DNA from: Triplophysa rosa
Taxonomy: Eukaryota > Chordata > Actinopteri > Cypriniformes > Nemacheilidae
Direction: 5' to 3'
Assembly (NCBI RefSeq): GCF_024868665.1
Contig: NC_079910.1
Coordinates: forward strand, 12,271,048 to 12,335,047
Length of the DNA: 64,000 bases
Numbering within the stretch: position 1 is the stretch's first letter; each line of letters starts with the position of its first letter. The notes below the pieces were generated by a model. That model saw only the letters and a program-made list of their open reading frames with translations. It did no database searches and was not told the origin of the DNA. The position numbers and the translations under genes are program-made. Of this stretch, positions 37,513-50,480 are shown one piece after another.

Positions 37513-38512
37513 CAATTGCTATGGTTAAACACTTGTTTATTGTGTAAATGTGTACAGGAAAATGTCTATTGTAATGTACTGTAATTTTTTGTAACTTGTA
37601 ATCTACAATTCCGTCTCATATCTGTCATACTGCCATGTTGATCGGAACTGCACCCAAGTTTTTCACCTACTGTTGCACTTGTGTATATGGTTGAGTGACA
37701 ATAAAGGGATTTGCGTTTTTTTATTTTTACTGCTAGGGTGAAATTCCCTAGCTGGTTCCCCAATTTAGACGTACACACACACTTGAGGTGAAATGTGACC
37801 AAACTCACAATGCCTCTAGTGTATGTGTGAAGATCACTACAGAGTCAACACCGAGAATGCACATTGCACGCTTGCATTTTGCTACGAATTGTCGTCTGAC
37901 ATATTTAGTAATGCAATCTTCACGAATCTTGTGGAAGCCTAATGATTATCGTTGAATAATCGTGTGTATATAGGCTTGGTTTTCATCATGAATGTATGTG
38001 TGAAGGTAAATGAGAAGAGGGAGAGGCTGAGAGGTGGAGGAAGGGTGGATGAGAGAAGCAGAATACTGTGTGTGGTTGGATGTGCTTTCTTTCCTGGAGG
38101 TAGACTTGATTTCATTGGTCCCCATTAACTGCAGAAGCCAAACATAACACACGAAAGTGTTGCTTTTGGCCTTTCCTCATCCGTGTGTGTTGAACTTATT
38201 TCCACAGGATAAGTTATCAGAAATTGTTAAACGATCTTTAAAAATAATAATCAGTTGATCAACATAAAAGTGCAGTATGTTTTAAATCCTCAGGCAAAGA
38301 CATGCCTGTATATTAAATTAGCTCGTACTGTTAACCTAACATAGGACCAAGTGAGGTTGCCAAGGAAACACAGTGAACCTGCAGACATGAGATAAAAACT
38401 AGATTTTTAGATTTTACATTTATTTATTTAGCAGACACTTCTTTCCAAACTGATTTAAACAGTTTGATATGCTAATGTCATGCTCTACCAGAGGGGTTAT
38501 AGGAAATTTATT

Positions 38513-38875
38513 TTAAAGGGATACTTCACCCAAAAATTCTGTCATCATTTACTCACCTTTGAGTTGTTCCAAATCTGTATAAATGTCTTTGTTCTGATGA
38601 ACACATAGAAAGATATTTGGAAGAATGCTTGTTACCAAACATATCTTGCCCCCAATTGACAAGACATTTTGAAGAATGCAGGACACCGTACAGTTCCGGG
38701 GCACTTTTGACTACCATTGTTTTCCCACTATGGGGGGCAAAATCTGGTTATAAGCATTCTTCCAAGTGTCTTTCTCTGTGTTCATCAGAACAAAGACATT
38801 TATACAGATTTGGAACAATTCGAAGGTGAATAAATGATGACAGAATTTTCATTTTTGGGTGAAGTATCACTTTAA
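38513..38875. mobile_element. Family A MITE, longer subtype (copy 2)
   Basis: The counterpart of 34748-35110 in the second duplicate. Confidence 0.85.
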
Positions 38876-38953
38876 GAATAAATAGCCATGCAAATGTAAC
38901 ACCATGCTAGGGTGTTGCTGGTGGTTGCTATGGGTGGTTGCTACGGTGAGTGG

Positions 38954-39174
38954 TTAAAGGTCCAGTGTGCAAAATGGAGACTGTAGAAACATCATGGTGA
39001 ATTCCATGCCAGGGGACCTGCGGTGTATGTAGATATAAACAGCTCATTCTAAGGTGATAAAAATATAACGCTTCATTATGTAAGGTCTTTATACACCTCT
39101 GAAGGCATAGTTGTGTATATTATATTGCATTTCTGTCAAGCGATCCTCCAAAAAATGACACATTGGACCTTTAA
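38954..39174. mobile_element. Family B MITE (copy 2)
   Basis: The counterpart of 35189-35409 in the second duplicate. Confidence 0.8.
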
Positions 39175-41097
39175 TACTTTTTTGCTGTGTGGTTGCATGC
39201 TAATTAATTCTACATAAGGTCACCGCACATCTCTGTGAAATTCTGATCCTTAGACGTGATTCAGGGCACTTCATAAATGTAAGTCTTTGGGATTTTATTG
39301 CATGTTTTACTGTCCTCCAGTGAAAAATAACAAATCCTATTACTTGGAAAAGTAATTGCACAGTGCACACCTCTACTCTGCAAGGCATGTGAAGCCAAGT
39401 ATGATTCATGCCTGTAGCGCAAACTTGAAGTTTAACATTTAGAATTAAAAACTTAACAAACCGTAAGCATGACCAATATAAGTGATGCTTTCTTGGTTCA
39501 CTTTTAGTGTTTGGTGAAGAAGTGATTCTGTCTCCCCTTAGTTTTTATTCATTTCATGTTCCCAACACCCCCCTTCCTTCCCCAATCCAGCCCAGCATGT
39601 GAAGTGTTGTGGGAAAGATGTAAAACAAGCAGTAACATTACCCAGTAGGGCTGTATTTTTCTGAAAGGTTCAGTGTCGACTTGTTCTCTTTTTGTTCTTT
39701 TGATATGTCACATTCTTTCTGAAAGCTCAAAGTCTGACCCCAACCCGGGAGTGCTTTGGGAGAGGTTTGCTTCCGCCCTTACACATGCTCTTGGAGATTC
39801 GCCTACCGCCTGGCTTTAAAAAAAGTGTGATTTTGTTTGAAGAAGCAGAGCTCGTTCTGTTTAACATATTCCTCGGTGATCCATCTCCTCTGTTTCGTTC
39901 CATTAATCACTGCGGTTTCTCCTGGTTCTGTAATCAGCTCTGGGTCTGTATGGTCCAACTGCTATCCTTTCCAAAGACTCTCCTACCCCTGCAGTTCATG
40001 GTTCATGGCAAGTTTCAGACTATGGGGTACATGGGAAATTCAAAAGCTAACATTTACTCAGAGACCACTGATAGAAGAATAGCATCGAGGAAAAAGAGTC
40101 GGAAAGGACACAGCCCAAAAGGCAGATTGTGTAAATGGCAGCGTGTTGGTGTTTATAGGTTACTGGCGAACTGAAAGGTTACTCGCTGCTATTTCCTTCC
40201 CTGTCTAGAGCTTGACATTTTCTGACACCCTTGACCAACTGTCTATTAATTACACTGACATTTCCGGCTAAAGTGTTTCTTGAAAAATGCCAGAGCAATC
40301 TTAAGGCATCTTGGTGAAAACTAGGATCTTTAATTGCTTTGATAACATCCGTCACCTCTCTGGCCAGGGACAGATGATCCCAGATTGGATAGATAGAAGG
40401 TCATCATTGATCATCCATATTTAATTTGATTTAATCACGAATTCTTAGAGGAATGTTAAGGTTTAAAAGTAATTTAGCTCAGACAGCATAATGTTGATTA
40501 CCATAGAACAACAGTTTTAACAAGTAAAATTAAAAATCACAATTCCTATTTTTTCATGAAATATTGCAGCTTTCATTGTAAATAGCTTATCAATGTGGGC
40601 CATTCTCTTTTTAAAGTGCATGTGCCCTCATAATCTTCAGTTAAAATCTGAAAATGCACTACTATCCATCTCAAAGTACGTAAGACAACTTGGGAGGAGC
40701 ATCCGTTAACTCCTCCCCTTCAACTGTCAGTCTGCAGCCAGTTTCATTTCAAAATGCAACGGCTGCTTTTATACATCCAATCAATTTGCATTTAAAAACG
40801 CAAGCCACTCCCACTATTTTCTAACTACGCTATTAATAGGTGAACTTTCTGAGGAGTGCAAACACTGTGTCATTCTGCATAGGATTTGACCAAATGATTT
40901 AAGATGATACTCTTTCTCTTTCCCAAGAATGAAGGTGTGTTTTTTGTTTAGAGCCTTCTAAAAAATGATGTTTACAAGGCACATCCCAATATTTTATCTT
41001 TTAAGTGGCCCATAAATTTTTGGCATGAAGCTGTGATTCTGTTTTATTGCTGTGATTAGTTCAAGCATGACAGCAGGAATGTGTGCGAGACCACCGG

Positions 41098-42885
41098 CTG
41101 TTACAGTCAGATGAAGTATGGAGAAGACAAATAAACCTTTTTCACCTTTTCGGGTGACAGTAAGGTTGGAATCTGATAAAGAATTCAAGTGAGAGACCAA
41201 AGTAAAGAATTACATGTACCTCACCGGTGCCCTTAATCGTAATCTATTCGGTTTGGTTGACATGCTTTGATGTGCAAAGTTTAACAGTCATTTGACAGAT
41301 TCAGCACATTTACGAGTTTCAAAATATCAGAAGTATGGCATGTACAGACTGTACAGGTCTGTTTCGCTAGTTAAATATTCAAATGACCTTTTAAGAATAT
41401 TTTATAGGAAAACAAAGAATGATCTGAAAGATTACCGCCTAGACAAATTAAGAGAAAATATGAATCTAGAGATGAGTAATGAGTTAAATACACAGTTCTC
41501 TTGAAAATAGTTGTAAAGATAATGAGAAAAACATTTTCCAAGGCAGTTATGCACATTATTAAGCTATATGCCATCAACTTATTAGACCAAAACAGTGTGC
41601 GAAAAAACTAGCAGATGCTAATGATGTTTACAGTTCACTTGAATTTAACTGGTGCTAATTGGCTAATTCTCTCTGACATACTTTTTCTCTTCTCCTCCAG
41701 AAGAGAAGCCACTCAGCCTGAGAAATATATTACAGTATGACTGTCGATCTATTACAATTTTGAATTAAATGAATGTGCATAATAATTCAATGAAATAATT
41801 GTAATTAATTAGATATGTCATTATTTGTTAAGATGACAAATAAAGATCATTCAAACAACATTACTCTATTGTTTGTGTCAGAAGAAAACTTTGTACATAC
41901 ATTACAAAAAGGGGCTTTAGAAGTCAATTTATAGTTAGTTTCCTTTCCATGTGATTAACTTAAAGCCTGTTATTGGACTGCAGTTCAATACTATCTATTT
42001 TTCAATCAATGTCAGTTTGTCCAAGGATGTTTAAGATGACAGGTTTGCACAAAACTCATTATTGTAACCCACTTTGTAATTGTATCCAATTGTTAATTGT
42101 GGTTCTAGAATAAGAAGCAAACTTTATGCCGATACTGAAAGCCTGCATCTAAAATCGCACACCGTGAAAGTAGGAACTGTATTACATGAAGTAGTTACCT
42201 TTTGAGTGGTCAAAAAGTACATTCTATATTTCGATTTTTTGTGTGTAGTGTCAATACAATTCATTTTCATGTGATCCATATGCTCTCTGACCTATGATGT
42301 AATAAGTACAGTCACAAATATAAAACAAGCACAATTCACCCATGCATGAGAAATCTATTTCCTGGTACCTATATCACATACACTTAAAACGAACCATACG
42401 CCTCAATTTTCTGCTATCCATAATTTATAAACATTTTGAATTTGGCGTCTCTTCAGGTCCCGTGGCATCATGGGATAGAATAGTGGCATCACAGGGCTTT
42501 TATCAAAGCAGGGTGTGCGTGTGTTGCATTCTGTTAATAAGTTCTCTAAAGGAGTCTATTAGGTAGTTACATTTACATTGCGAAGGGTGTTTTTTAACCT
42601 AAGAGCTGTACTGAGATATGAATAAAATGAAAAGCAAATCACATTTTCCCTATCTATACTGTAGTAAATATTTTGACCAACTGAATATTTTTAAGCAGCA
42701 ATTTAAGTGCAACTCACGTTCCTACAGTAAATGTTTTTAACAACCACAATGCTGATCTTAAGTGGATAAAATGAAGCATCTCGCACATTGCCTGCAGCCC
42801 ATCCGGGTCTATTATTTGACTCTAAATAAATGTTGTCTGATCCCACATTGGCAGTTGTTGGTTCCTCAACTCTCAGTACACTAAC
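41098..42885. other. Intergenic, nothing recognised
   Basis: AT-rich unique sequence. No supported gene or element. Confidence 0.4.
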
Positions 42886-43078
42886 AGTATCCCTGAACAG
42901 TCAAACTGCTCTACAGAGCGCATTTCGTAAATGTTATCTCCTTCGACAGAGAAGCGAAAACGTGATGACATCTTAGTCAGCCGTCGTAATGCTTCGAAAG
43001 GGAGGGGGAGTGAGCCGTTGGTTGCAATTCACAACCTCACAGCTAGATGCCGCTAAATTCCATACACTGGACCTTTAA
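42886..43078 (-). mobile_element. Family B MITE, minus strand
   Basis: Ends in catacactggacctttaa and contains tagatgccgctaaattcc and ttcgaaagggaggggga, the inverse of 24264-24440. Confidence 0.7.
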
Positions 43079-45791
43079 TGCTTCTGTAATTTGGATTGAA
43101 ATTAAAAGTTGGAAAAAAATCTTGAAAGAATGGTGGATGGAGGGATAAAAACAGAATATTTTCCAAAAAGAAACATCGAGTTGAATCACTTAGCAGAATC
43201 CATTATACACATTCATTTTAAAGATGATCATTCTTCAAAAATAACTTTTCTGAGTTTGCCCCCGAGAAAACCAACAAACTTCCCACAGTTCAGATCTCTG
43301 CTTATTCCTGTGGCCAATTATCTCTCTCTCCTGCTATCTGTCTCTGCCTCTGGAGATGTTGGGTGGAGGGCCATTTCAGCCTTGTTAAACGGTGAAGAGA
43401 GTCAACACATCCTCAGAGAGAGGTTTCTTTTACTCCTCACACCTGTCTCCACGGAACTGAGCCAGAGTACATTCACCTACAGCTGTCTCGCTCTCAGGGT
43501 TAGTAAAAAACCTTGACCCTGATTTCATGAACATGTTCCCATGGCTTATTCCTCCGGCTGTAGTTTAAGATTAAAAGTATTTTCACTAAAAGACCCCTGA
43601 AGATTGCATGTGGTTGCACCAGTTTGCTAAAATTCTGAAGGGCGTTTAAAGGCTAAACTACTTTGGGTCGCTTATAAAAAAGTTTTTTATTAACTCAAGG
43701 AATCAAAGGGGTGATGTACTTTAGAGTTGTAACTGGTGGTAGTTAAGTCTGGAATTGTATGAAGGTTCAAATAGTGCAGGACATTTGAACCAATAGTTTC
43801 ATTCTTGTGGTTTTAAAATGCGATGAGAGGGGAGACAAAGAGAAAATCACGTATGTTAAATCAATGAAAACGAAAAGAAAAATCTATTCAGCAAGACTAA
43901 TAAAAAACAGGAATACCGCAATACTTATTAAAGTACTTTTACAGTTTACTAATTCAACCACAAAACCTTGTTTCATAGTTAGCTTCATCTTGCTGTGAGT
44001 TTTACTGGTACAGTTGGATGGACACACAGGAGGAGGGCAGAAATGGATTGTAGTTCTCAGCAAAGCTGTCACACATGTGCTGAGCTTTATGTTTGTCCAA
44101 AGTGGTCGGTTATTACCCGTAATGGGCTGGTGCATTATGGGTAATTTGTCTGGTGCAGACCGCATAGACCTTGGCATGCTGGTGTTAAGGTTCCATTAGT
44201 CTCGAAAATTGAATGTAACATTGATCACTGAGATAAGCACACCATAGCTCTTACATGCTTCGGTTTTGTTCGCCCGGATAATGTCTTTAACCTACATGGA
44301 CAGAAAAAGCAAGGCATATATTGCAAGGCATCAGGTTAATATGATTCACAGTTTTTTTTGTTCAGATTTAAATACTTTTATTTGTTGTAATATATAGAAC
44401 TGAGCAGAGGAGATGATTTTTCACGGAAAGTTTTCCAATTAAATTTCTAGCTTGTTTCCTGCTAAAAGGACCAGCATGTCTGGTCACCAACATGTAATTT
44501 TTTGGAGGATCTATTGACAGAAATGCAATATAATTCTCTTGGATGTGTATAAAGACCTTACATAATGAAGCGTTACGTTATATTATCTTAGAATGAGCCA
44601 TGTTTCCCAAAATGACAGTAAAGCTGTAAAAGCCAAACAATCTTGTAAATGTTATTGCATTATGAAATGTAATTTTAAGATTTTTAGGAGAAATTGAGTT
44701 GTTTAAACTCAGAATCTGGGATTGATCAAGCTATCAAGTGTGGCATCATGAACTAGCCTATATGTCCTTCTGTCCTCAGAAGTTTATACTCAAACTTGCC
44801 AAGTCCAAAGAAAGAAATTTGTCCTCATCAAACCATTTTACAAGTATTTTTTAGGATGTTTTAGTAGTAAAAGTCTCTAGTGACTATAGCCAGAGTTTCA
44901 GCATTATTAGTGCGCCTCAGTAAGAAATTTTGATGACTTGCCAAATAAACATCAATTGCTGTTTTTCAAATTCATCATTGCACGGCACCCTCAGATTTCA
45001 TTAAATTGTTATAGAAAAGGAGCTTTGGAGATAAAACCGCAATGACTGATTAATATTGCCATCCACATTGAGATTATTACTAAATCAACATGATGCATTT
45101 CACAGCAGAACTTGTGCTGAGAGACCAGACGCTTCGCTGAAATGAGGAGAAACCTATTTCATCTTGGTCACCGGGAAGTCATAAACCTGTCAGTCAAATC
45201 TGATACATAATCCTCGGGAGGTTGTGCTTGTCTCAAGGAGGGAAGATATGAGAAATTATTACAGAGACATTGTGAAGGATATATAGCCAGCTCATGACGT
45301 GAGGTGCTATTGTAATGCATTGTAACTGTATCCAGTCAGCTGCGGATTAAACAATACATTCAGAGCTGCAGTTGTAAAATCTGTGAGCGAGACCTCTATT
45401 AACCCACAGTGAGAATCTAATACTGCCAGAAAAAGCCGAAAGAAATTGCATGAGATTAGTTTGAAATATGCCACATAATCTCATCCTCCTTTTTAAAAGA
45501 TTGGACAAAGGTTTGTATTGAACATTATAAGCCCACCGGTGACAGTGTAGATCATCTGGATTTATAAATGTTTGTATTAGAATAATTGAGTGGCAGAAAA
45601 ACAATAAGCAAAGAGACATGAATAGAACTGCATTGGCTGTGTGCTAGAAACTTTTTAAAAGAAGAGATCAGAACTGAATTTACACATGAGATGAAAAGTC
45701 AGATAATGATCAGTAATTTGTCTATGAGGTGGGTCACATCCACATGTGTGATGATGCTATAGAAGAACCTTAGTTCCCCAAATAACCATTT
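43079..45791. other. Intergenic; MITE fragment at 44497-44612
   Basis: The open frame 43109-43516 has no recognisable domain. Bases 44497-44612 (tttttggaggatctattgac) match the inner part of the family B MITE at 35189 in reverse. The rest shows nothing certain. Confidence 0.4.
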
Positions 45792-46256
45792 GTGACCCTG
45801 CACCACAAAACCAAGGGTCAATTGAGATTTAAACATCATTTAATTGAACAAATAACCTTTCTATTGATCGATGGTTTGTGGAATCTGAGGGTGCAATTGC
45901 CCTTGAAGTTAATCCGAGGCGCAGTAGCAGGCCGTTGCTAAGAAGAAACATGTTTGTTCGAAAGCTCTCTGTTGGCTTACCACTGTAATGACGTTCCCAG
46001 AGCGGGCAGCAGCGAGTGAAGTTTGTTGGCGTGTTTCCGACCATTATTTGTTAATGTTTTTGCAGCATCCACTTACAAATATAAAGTTTTGACATTTACA
46101 GTAAGAGATTATTTACAAAAGATCTTAACTGAACGTGATCTTAATATCCTAATGATTTTTGGCATAAAAGAAAAGTCTATCATTTTGACCCATTCATTGT
46201 ATTGTTGGCTATTGCTACAAATATAGCCGTGCTACTGGTTTTGTGGTCCAGGGACC
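45792..46256. mobile_element. TIR element GTGACCCTGCACCACAAAACCA
   Basis: The left end gaccctgcaccacaaaacca is mirrored by the right end tggttttgtggtccaggga. The interior has gatttttggcataaaagaaa and cattttgacccattcattgt, very common phrases of a zebrafish-type repeat. The stretch around 45900-46040 differs from the usual family interior, which suggests a rearranged copy. Confidence 0.75.
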
Positions 46257-48610
46257 ACTCAAAGGTTTTTATAAAAACATTTCTTTCTTACTGTACTCAA
46301 AAGCGTTTCTCCACTACAAAGAACCCTTTGTGAAACAGAAGTTTTTCACAAAACTTGGTTTTCGATGGCACTGGGAAGCACCAGAAAAGTAATGGATTTG
46401 GCTGAAGTCAAGAACAAATGGCCCAAGCACAATGCACTGTAGCCTTGAATAAAATGAAATCCTTAACCACTTACAGTGTTTGAACTGTGGTTGGACCCCT
46501 TCAGCATCCAAACACACACTTGATCGATCGTTATCCGTTTTCATCTCATTTGGCGGTGATGAACATTCAGCTTTGTGCTTGCATCACAATGTTTTGCATC
46601 ATAGGAAGGATTTCTGTGCCCTGCGGTGTTGTGGGCTTTGCTGTACACGGTTGATAAAGTATATGAGGTGTCAGAGGAAAGATGCAGGGATGTGAAGTAT
46701 AATTCACCACAGGACTCCATTGTTTTACTCACATTTAATTATTCTATTTCTCAAATTGAGTGACACGTTGTTATTTTTTATAGAGGTCAGCATTTTGTGA
46801 GAATCAATTTCTTTTTTTATATAAATGGAGTAAGATCGGGTTGTCAACACAAATCAGGCATCAGTTTTTGCTGTTTTAAGAGAAACCTGTCATTGTAAAC
46901 AAAGTCTCATCATTTAACATCATTTAGGCATCATGTTTTCTCGACTTCGAAGCCTACTTCAAGCTACACAAATGTTTGAAAGATTTGAGACATAAGTTTA
47001 GCAGCAAAATACCAAGATTCTTTACATAATAATTTCCGTTTTTAATGCATACAGTGCAAATATTTATTTATTTATTTTTTTTGTTAGTGAATTATTGGGT
47101 TTAAATGATTTAAACGATTACTGTTTTTTTATTTAGGGATTAATCCATTTGGTCTGTTTCATTTTTGTCAGCCTTATTTTTCACTATTTTTGAAGAGTAG
47201 ATATGAAAGACCAAGTATCTAAATCTAATCCAAGTATCTAAATGATTTTTTCCAGAGTAGGATACAGAAATAGTACTTTTCAGAATCATTGTTGTGTATA
47301 CAGTAATTTATTCATATATAAAGTCTTCAGTAGGTTTCTTTTTATAGCTGTGTCCATTCTCATATCACTTACTTTTGGCCTCACATCAAAGAATCTAATT
47401 TCATTTTCTGTTCATTTATTCATCTGATAGCAGAAGTGTAATAAGCAGGATCAGGTACGGCCAGCCAGTCATTTTCACAAAACACACTTTTTCACTTCGC
47501 ATCCTGATCACCCGATTGCATTTATTGTATGAGCTGTTGAGTGTACATATTGCTTTTTCTGAGGGCAGTGATCCCAAGTACTTGTTTCCAAAAATATAAT
47601 TTCACCACAGACAGTTATATCACAACATGCAATAATCAGAGCTTCTATTTTCTGTAAGTCAGGGGTTATTACGTCAAACATATTATTATATTATATTAGT
47701 CTTATATTAGTGCAATATTGCCATATTGACCTTCAACATAATTTTCTCTAACGCTTGCGTGTATTGCTATGTAACATGTTAATATGACGCTTTCATGTAA
47801 AAAAAACCCTGTGTGGACATCTTCATGGTTCTCTCTATTTGAAAGGCTCACAAAGCAGCCAGATCCCTACGCTCTGCAAACGAACGACGTCTTGTCGTGA
47901 AGTTAAGCATGGGCCACATAACATCGCCACTGAAACCATCTATATTATACACAGATTGTGTAGATTCTTTTGTGTTTATTTTCATCTAACTAATAGTTTT
48001 TTCTCTGATTGAATTTCCATTATAAACATTAAATCTATTACATTTTCTGTTGTGTTTTGGGCAGATTTGTATTGTTTTTGTCAGCAGTTAAGTGACCAAA
48101 TGATACTGCTACATTTATTTTAGACTGAACAAAGTCTCCCATTCACACTTGTTGTTACACCTAAAAGTACTGGTTTTATGTCCTTGAAATACAATTCTAG
48201 TGTCTCTGTCATCTTCTGTTTCCATCATGAATAGAAGGTTAGATGCCCTTCATCGCCCCCTTCAGGGCTAGTGGTGAACTTGGCAGCACCGGTTGCACTT
48301 AATTGTACTGTAATTTATGTTTGTATAACACTGTTCAGCTGGTCTACATCCAACAGTTCAGTCAACACAAATGGTTGATTGGCACTAAAAATGCATTTGA
48401 GATTTGCAGTAATCTCTCTTGTTATCATTTTTCCTTCATTAATGTGGGAACTCGCCATGCATTTCTTTTAAGTTAATTATGATGAAAGTATTCGTAAGAA
48501 TACTTGGAAGTAGTTCAGGCTTTGGTTGAATTTCAGTGAAAGGAAATACCTGAGCAGGGAGGAGCGTGTGGATTTGGTCAGGTAATCTTTTATTACTGTA
48601 AACTGTGTGC
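46257..48610. other. Intergenic, nothing recognised
   Basis: No gene or certain repeat. AT-rich with short T runs. Confidence 0.4.
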
Positions 48611-48611
48611 T

Positions 48612-48614
<3 letters not shown>

Positions 48615-48669
<55 letters not shown>

Positions 48670-48670
48670 G
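48615..48670. repeat. (GT)n microsatellite
   Basis: Roughly 25 uninterrupted GT dinucleotides. Confidence 0.95.
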
Positions 48671-49460
48671 GTGGGAAGGGTAAACCCTACGGTATGGGGA
48701 CAAAATGTGTGTGCTTTATTGCGTTTAGCTGAACATTTGCATTGACAGCAATGGTCCCATATCTTTCAACTTCAATTTTAAAATAAGACCTACAATTCCT
48801 GCCAATAAGCTTTCACAGACACTTTAGGAAATGTAATGGTGAAGCAGAGTGGATTTTAAAGGTGTATCCTTACGTCACAACCACACCACTTTATGTTCTT
48901 TACTCATCGTCTGAGATTCCTGTTTTCTTTTGCCCCTTTAAAATAACTGTTAAAACCAAAATATTCTTAAGAGCAGAATTTATTCTGCATTTCGGCAGCA
49001 CTTTGACAAGGACTCTTATGACCTGTATCTAATACATCTGCTTGCATGCAGGGCAATACTGTCATGTTTTTACAAGAAAAACTGACACTTCAGAGAGAGA
49101 AGGAGAAAGAGAGGGAGGGAGAGGGAGTGGTGCGCTGCTTGAATTCCCCACGATTAATGTTCCTCATCTGCAACTGCAAACGCTGTCGAAAATCATTTCA
49201 TGACTAGTCATTGTGGTTGAGCGCGCTGCAGCTCGGCTGCGGCTCATGGGCTCTGAATGTTGCGCGACGCCGTGTCAACGCTTGACTAACGTGTGCATGT
49301 GTTCCAGAATAAACATGGAAACATCTGAGAGCCCAAGCGTTTACACATCTGAGGCCACAGGTGGTGTATTTCAAGCTTTGTGATCAGTCTCCATGGAGAT
49401 AAAGGAATATGAATGCACAAGGTGCCCAATTTCCTCTCTTCCTCTCTCACTTTGCCTTAA

Positions 49461-49462
<2 letters not shown>

Positions 49463-49529
<67 letters not shown>

Positions 49530-49548
49530 GCTCTCGCTCTCTCTCTCC
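49463..49548. repeat. (TC)n microsatellite
   Basis: About 86 bp of TC repeat with a few C and CG interruptions. A homopurine-homopyrimidine mirror tract capable of triplex formation. Confidence 0.95.
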
Positions 49549-49685
49549 GTGCTGTTATAGATAGATTTTCTAACCTATTAGCATTGCAGTGTTTACACTA
49601 CGCAGTGATTATGTGTTCATTCTTGTGGTCATCCATCGTCAAGTATCTGTGATGCAATTTTCATTTACGCAGAAACTAATTTAAG

Positions 49686-49924
49686 GATGATTTCCGGAAG
49701 AACAAACTTCCTAAAACTTTCTCCTGCAGAACACAAAATAAGATATTTTGAAGAATGTTGGTTACCAATCAGCATTGACCCTTATTGACCTAAATTGTTT
49801 GAACACAAAGCCACTGAGACATTTCTCAAAATATATTCTTTGGCGTTCCACAGAAGAAAGAGGCATATACAAGTTTTGATATATGATGACAGCATTTTTA
49901 TGTTTGGGTGAACTATCCCTTTAA
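49686..49924. mobile_element. Family A MITE, left-truncated
   Basis: Interior gcagaacacaaaataagata followed by ttttgaagaatgttggttacc; right end gtgaactatccctttaa. Confidence 0.65.
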
Positions 49925-50213
49925 AAGTATGCTCTACAGTGTAAATACAAGGAGATCAGGACTTTCTAGCAGATGTGAGACAGATACCATTACTTTTTAG
50001 CCGAAGGCTTTAAAATGTCACAGACAACATGTACAGTGGTAGTCAATTACCCATGACCATTAAATGTCACTAAACTAGACTATACAAACTAGATAAAAGC
50101 AAATGTTTTCTTTCTGACACCCACTAGTCTGTCTTATTGTAATGGAGCTTTGTGTTAAATAGCAGTAAATGAAAAGGCTTATAATGTGCATACACCCAAA
50201 ACAGTATTTGAAC

Positions 50214-50480
50214 TTAAAGGAACAGTTCACCTTAAAATACAAATTCTGTCATCATTTACTCACTCTCAAGTCGTTCCAAATCTATATACATTTCTTTGTT
50301 CTGATGAACACAGAGTAAGATGTTTTGAAGAATGCTTGTATCCAATCATTTCTTGGCCACCATTGACTACCATAGTAGGAAAAATTACAATGTTAGTCAA
50401 AAGTGCCCCAGAACTGTTTGTTTTCCTACATTCTTCAAAATATCTTCTTTTGTGTTCAACAGAACAAAGAAATTTATAAT
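50214..50480. mobile_element. Family A MITE, right-truncated
   Basis: The left end ttaaaggaacagttcacctt is intact. The interior matches 29866-30210. The right terminus is missing. Confidence 0.7.

Larger units (their letters stand above)
37513..41097 (+). repeat. Segment copy 2 of the 3585-bp duplicated block
   Basis: Near-identical to 33748-37332. It continues seamlessly into unique sequence at 41098 (ctgttacagtcagatg), whereas copy 1 stops at the N. Confidence 0.97.

Noticed and set aside
43109..43516. 135-residue open frame on the plus strand
   Set aside because: No recognisable family, no clear splice or start context, and it begins right after a MITE. The length is within chance expectation for 64 kb.
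47870..47930. 5S-rRNA-like words (gaagttaagcatgggcc)
   Set aside because: The rest of a 5S gene is absent on both sides.
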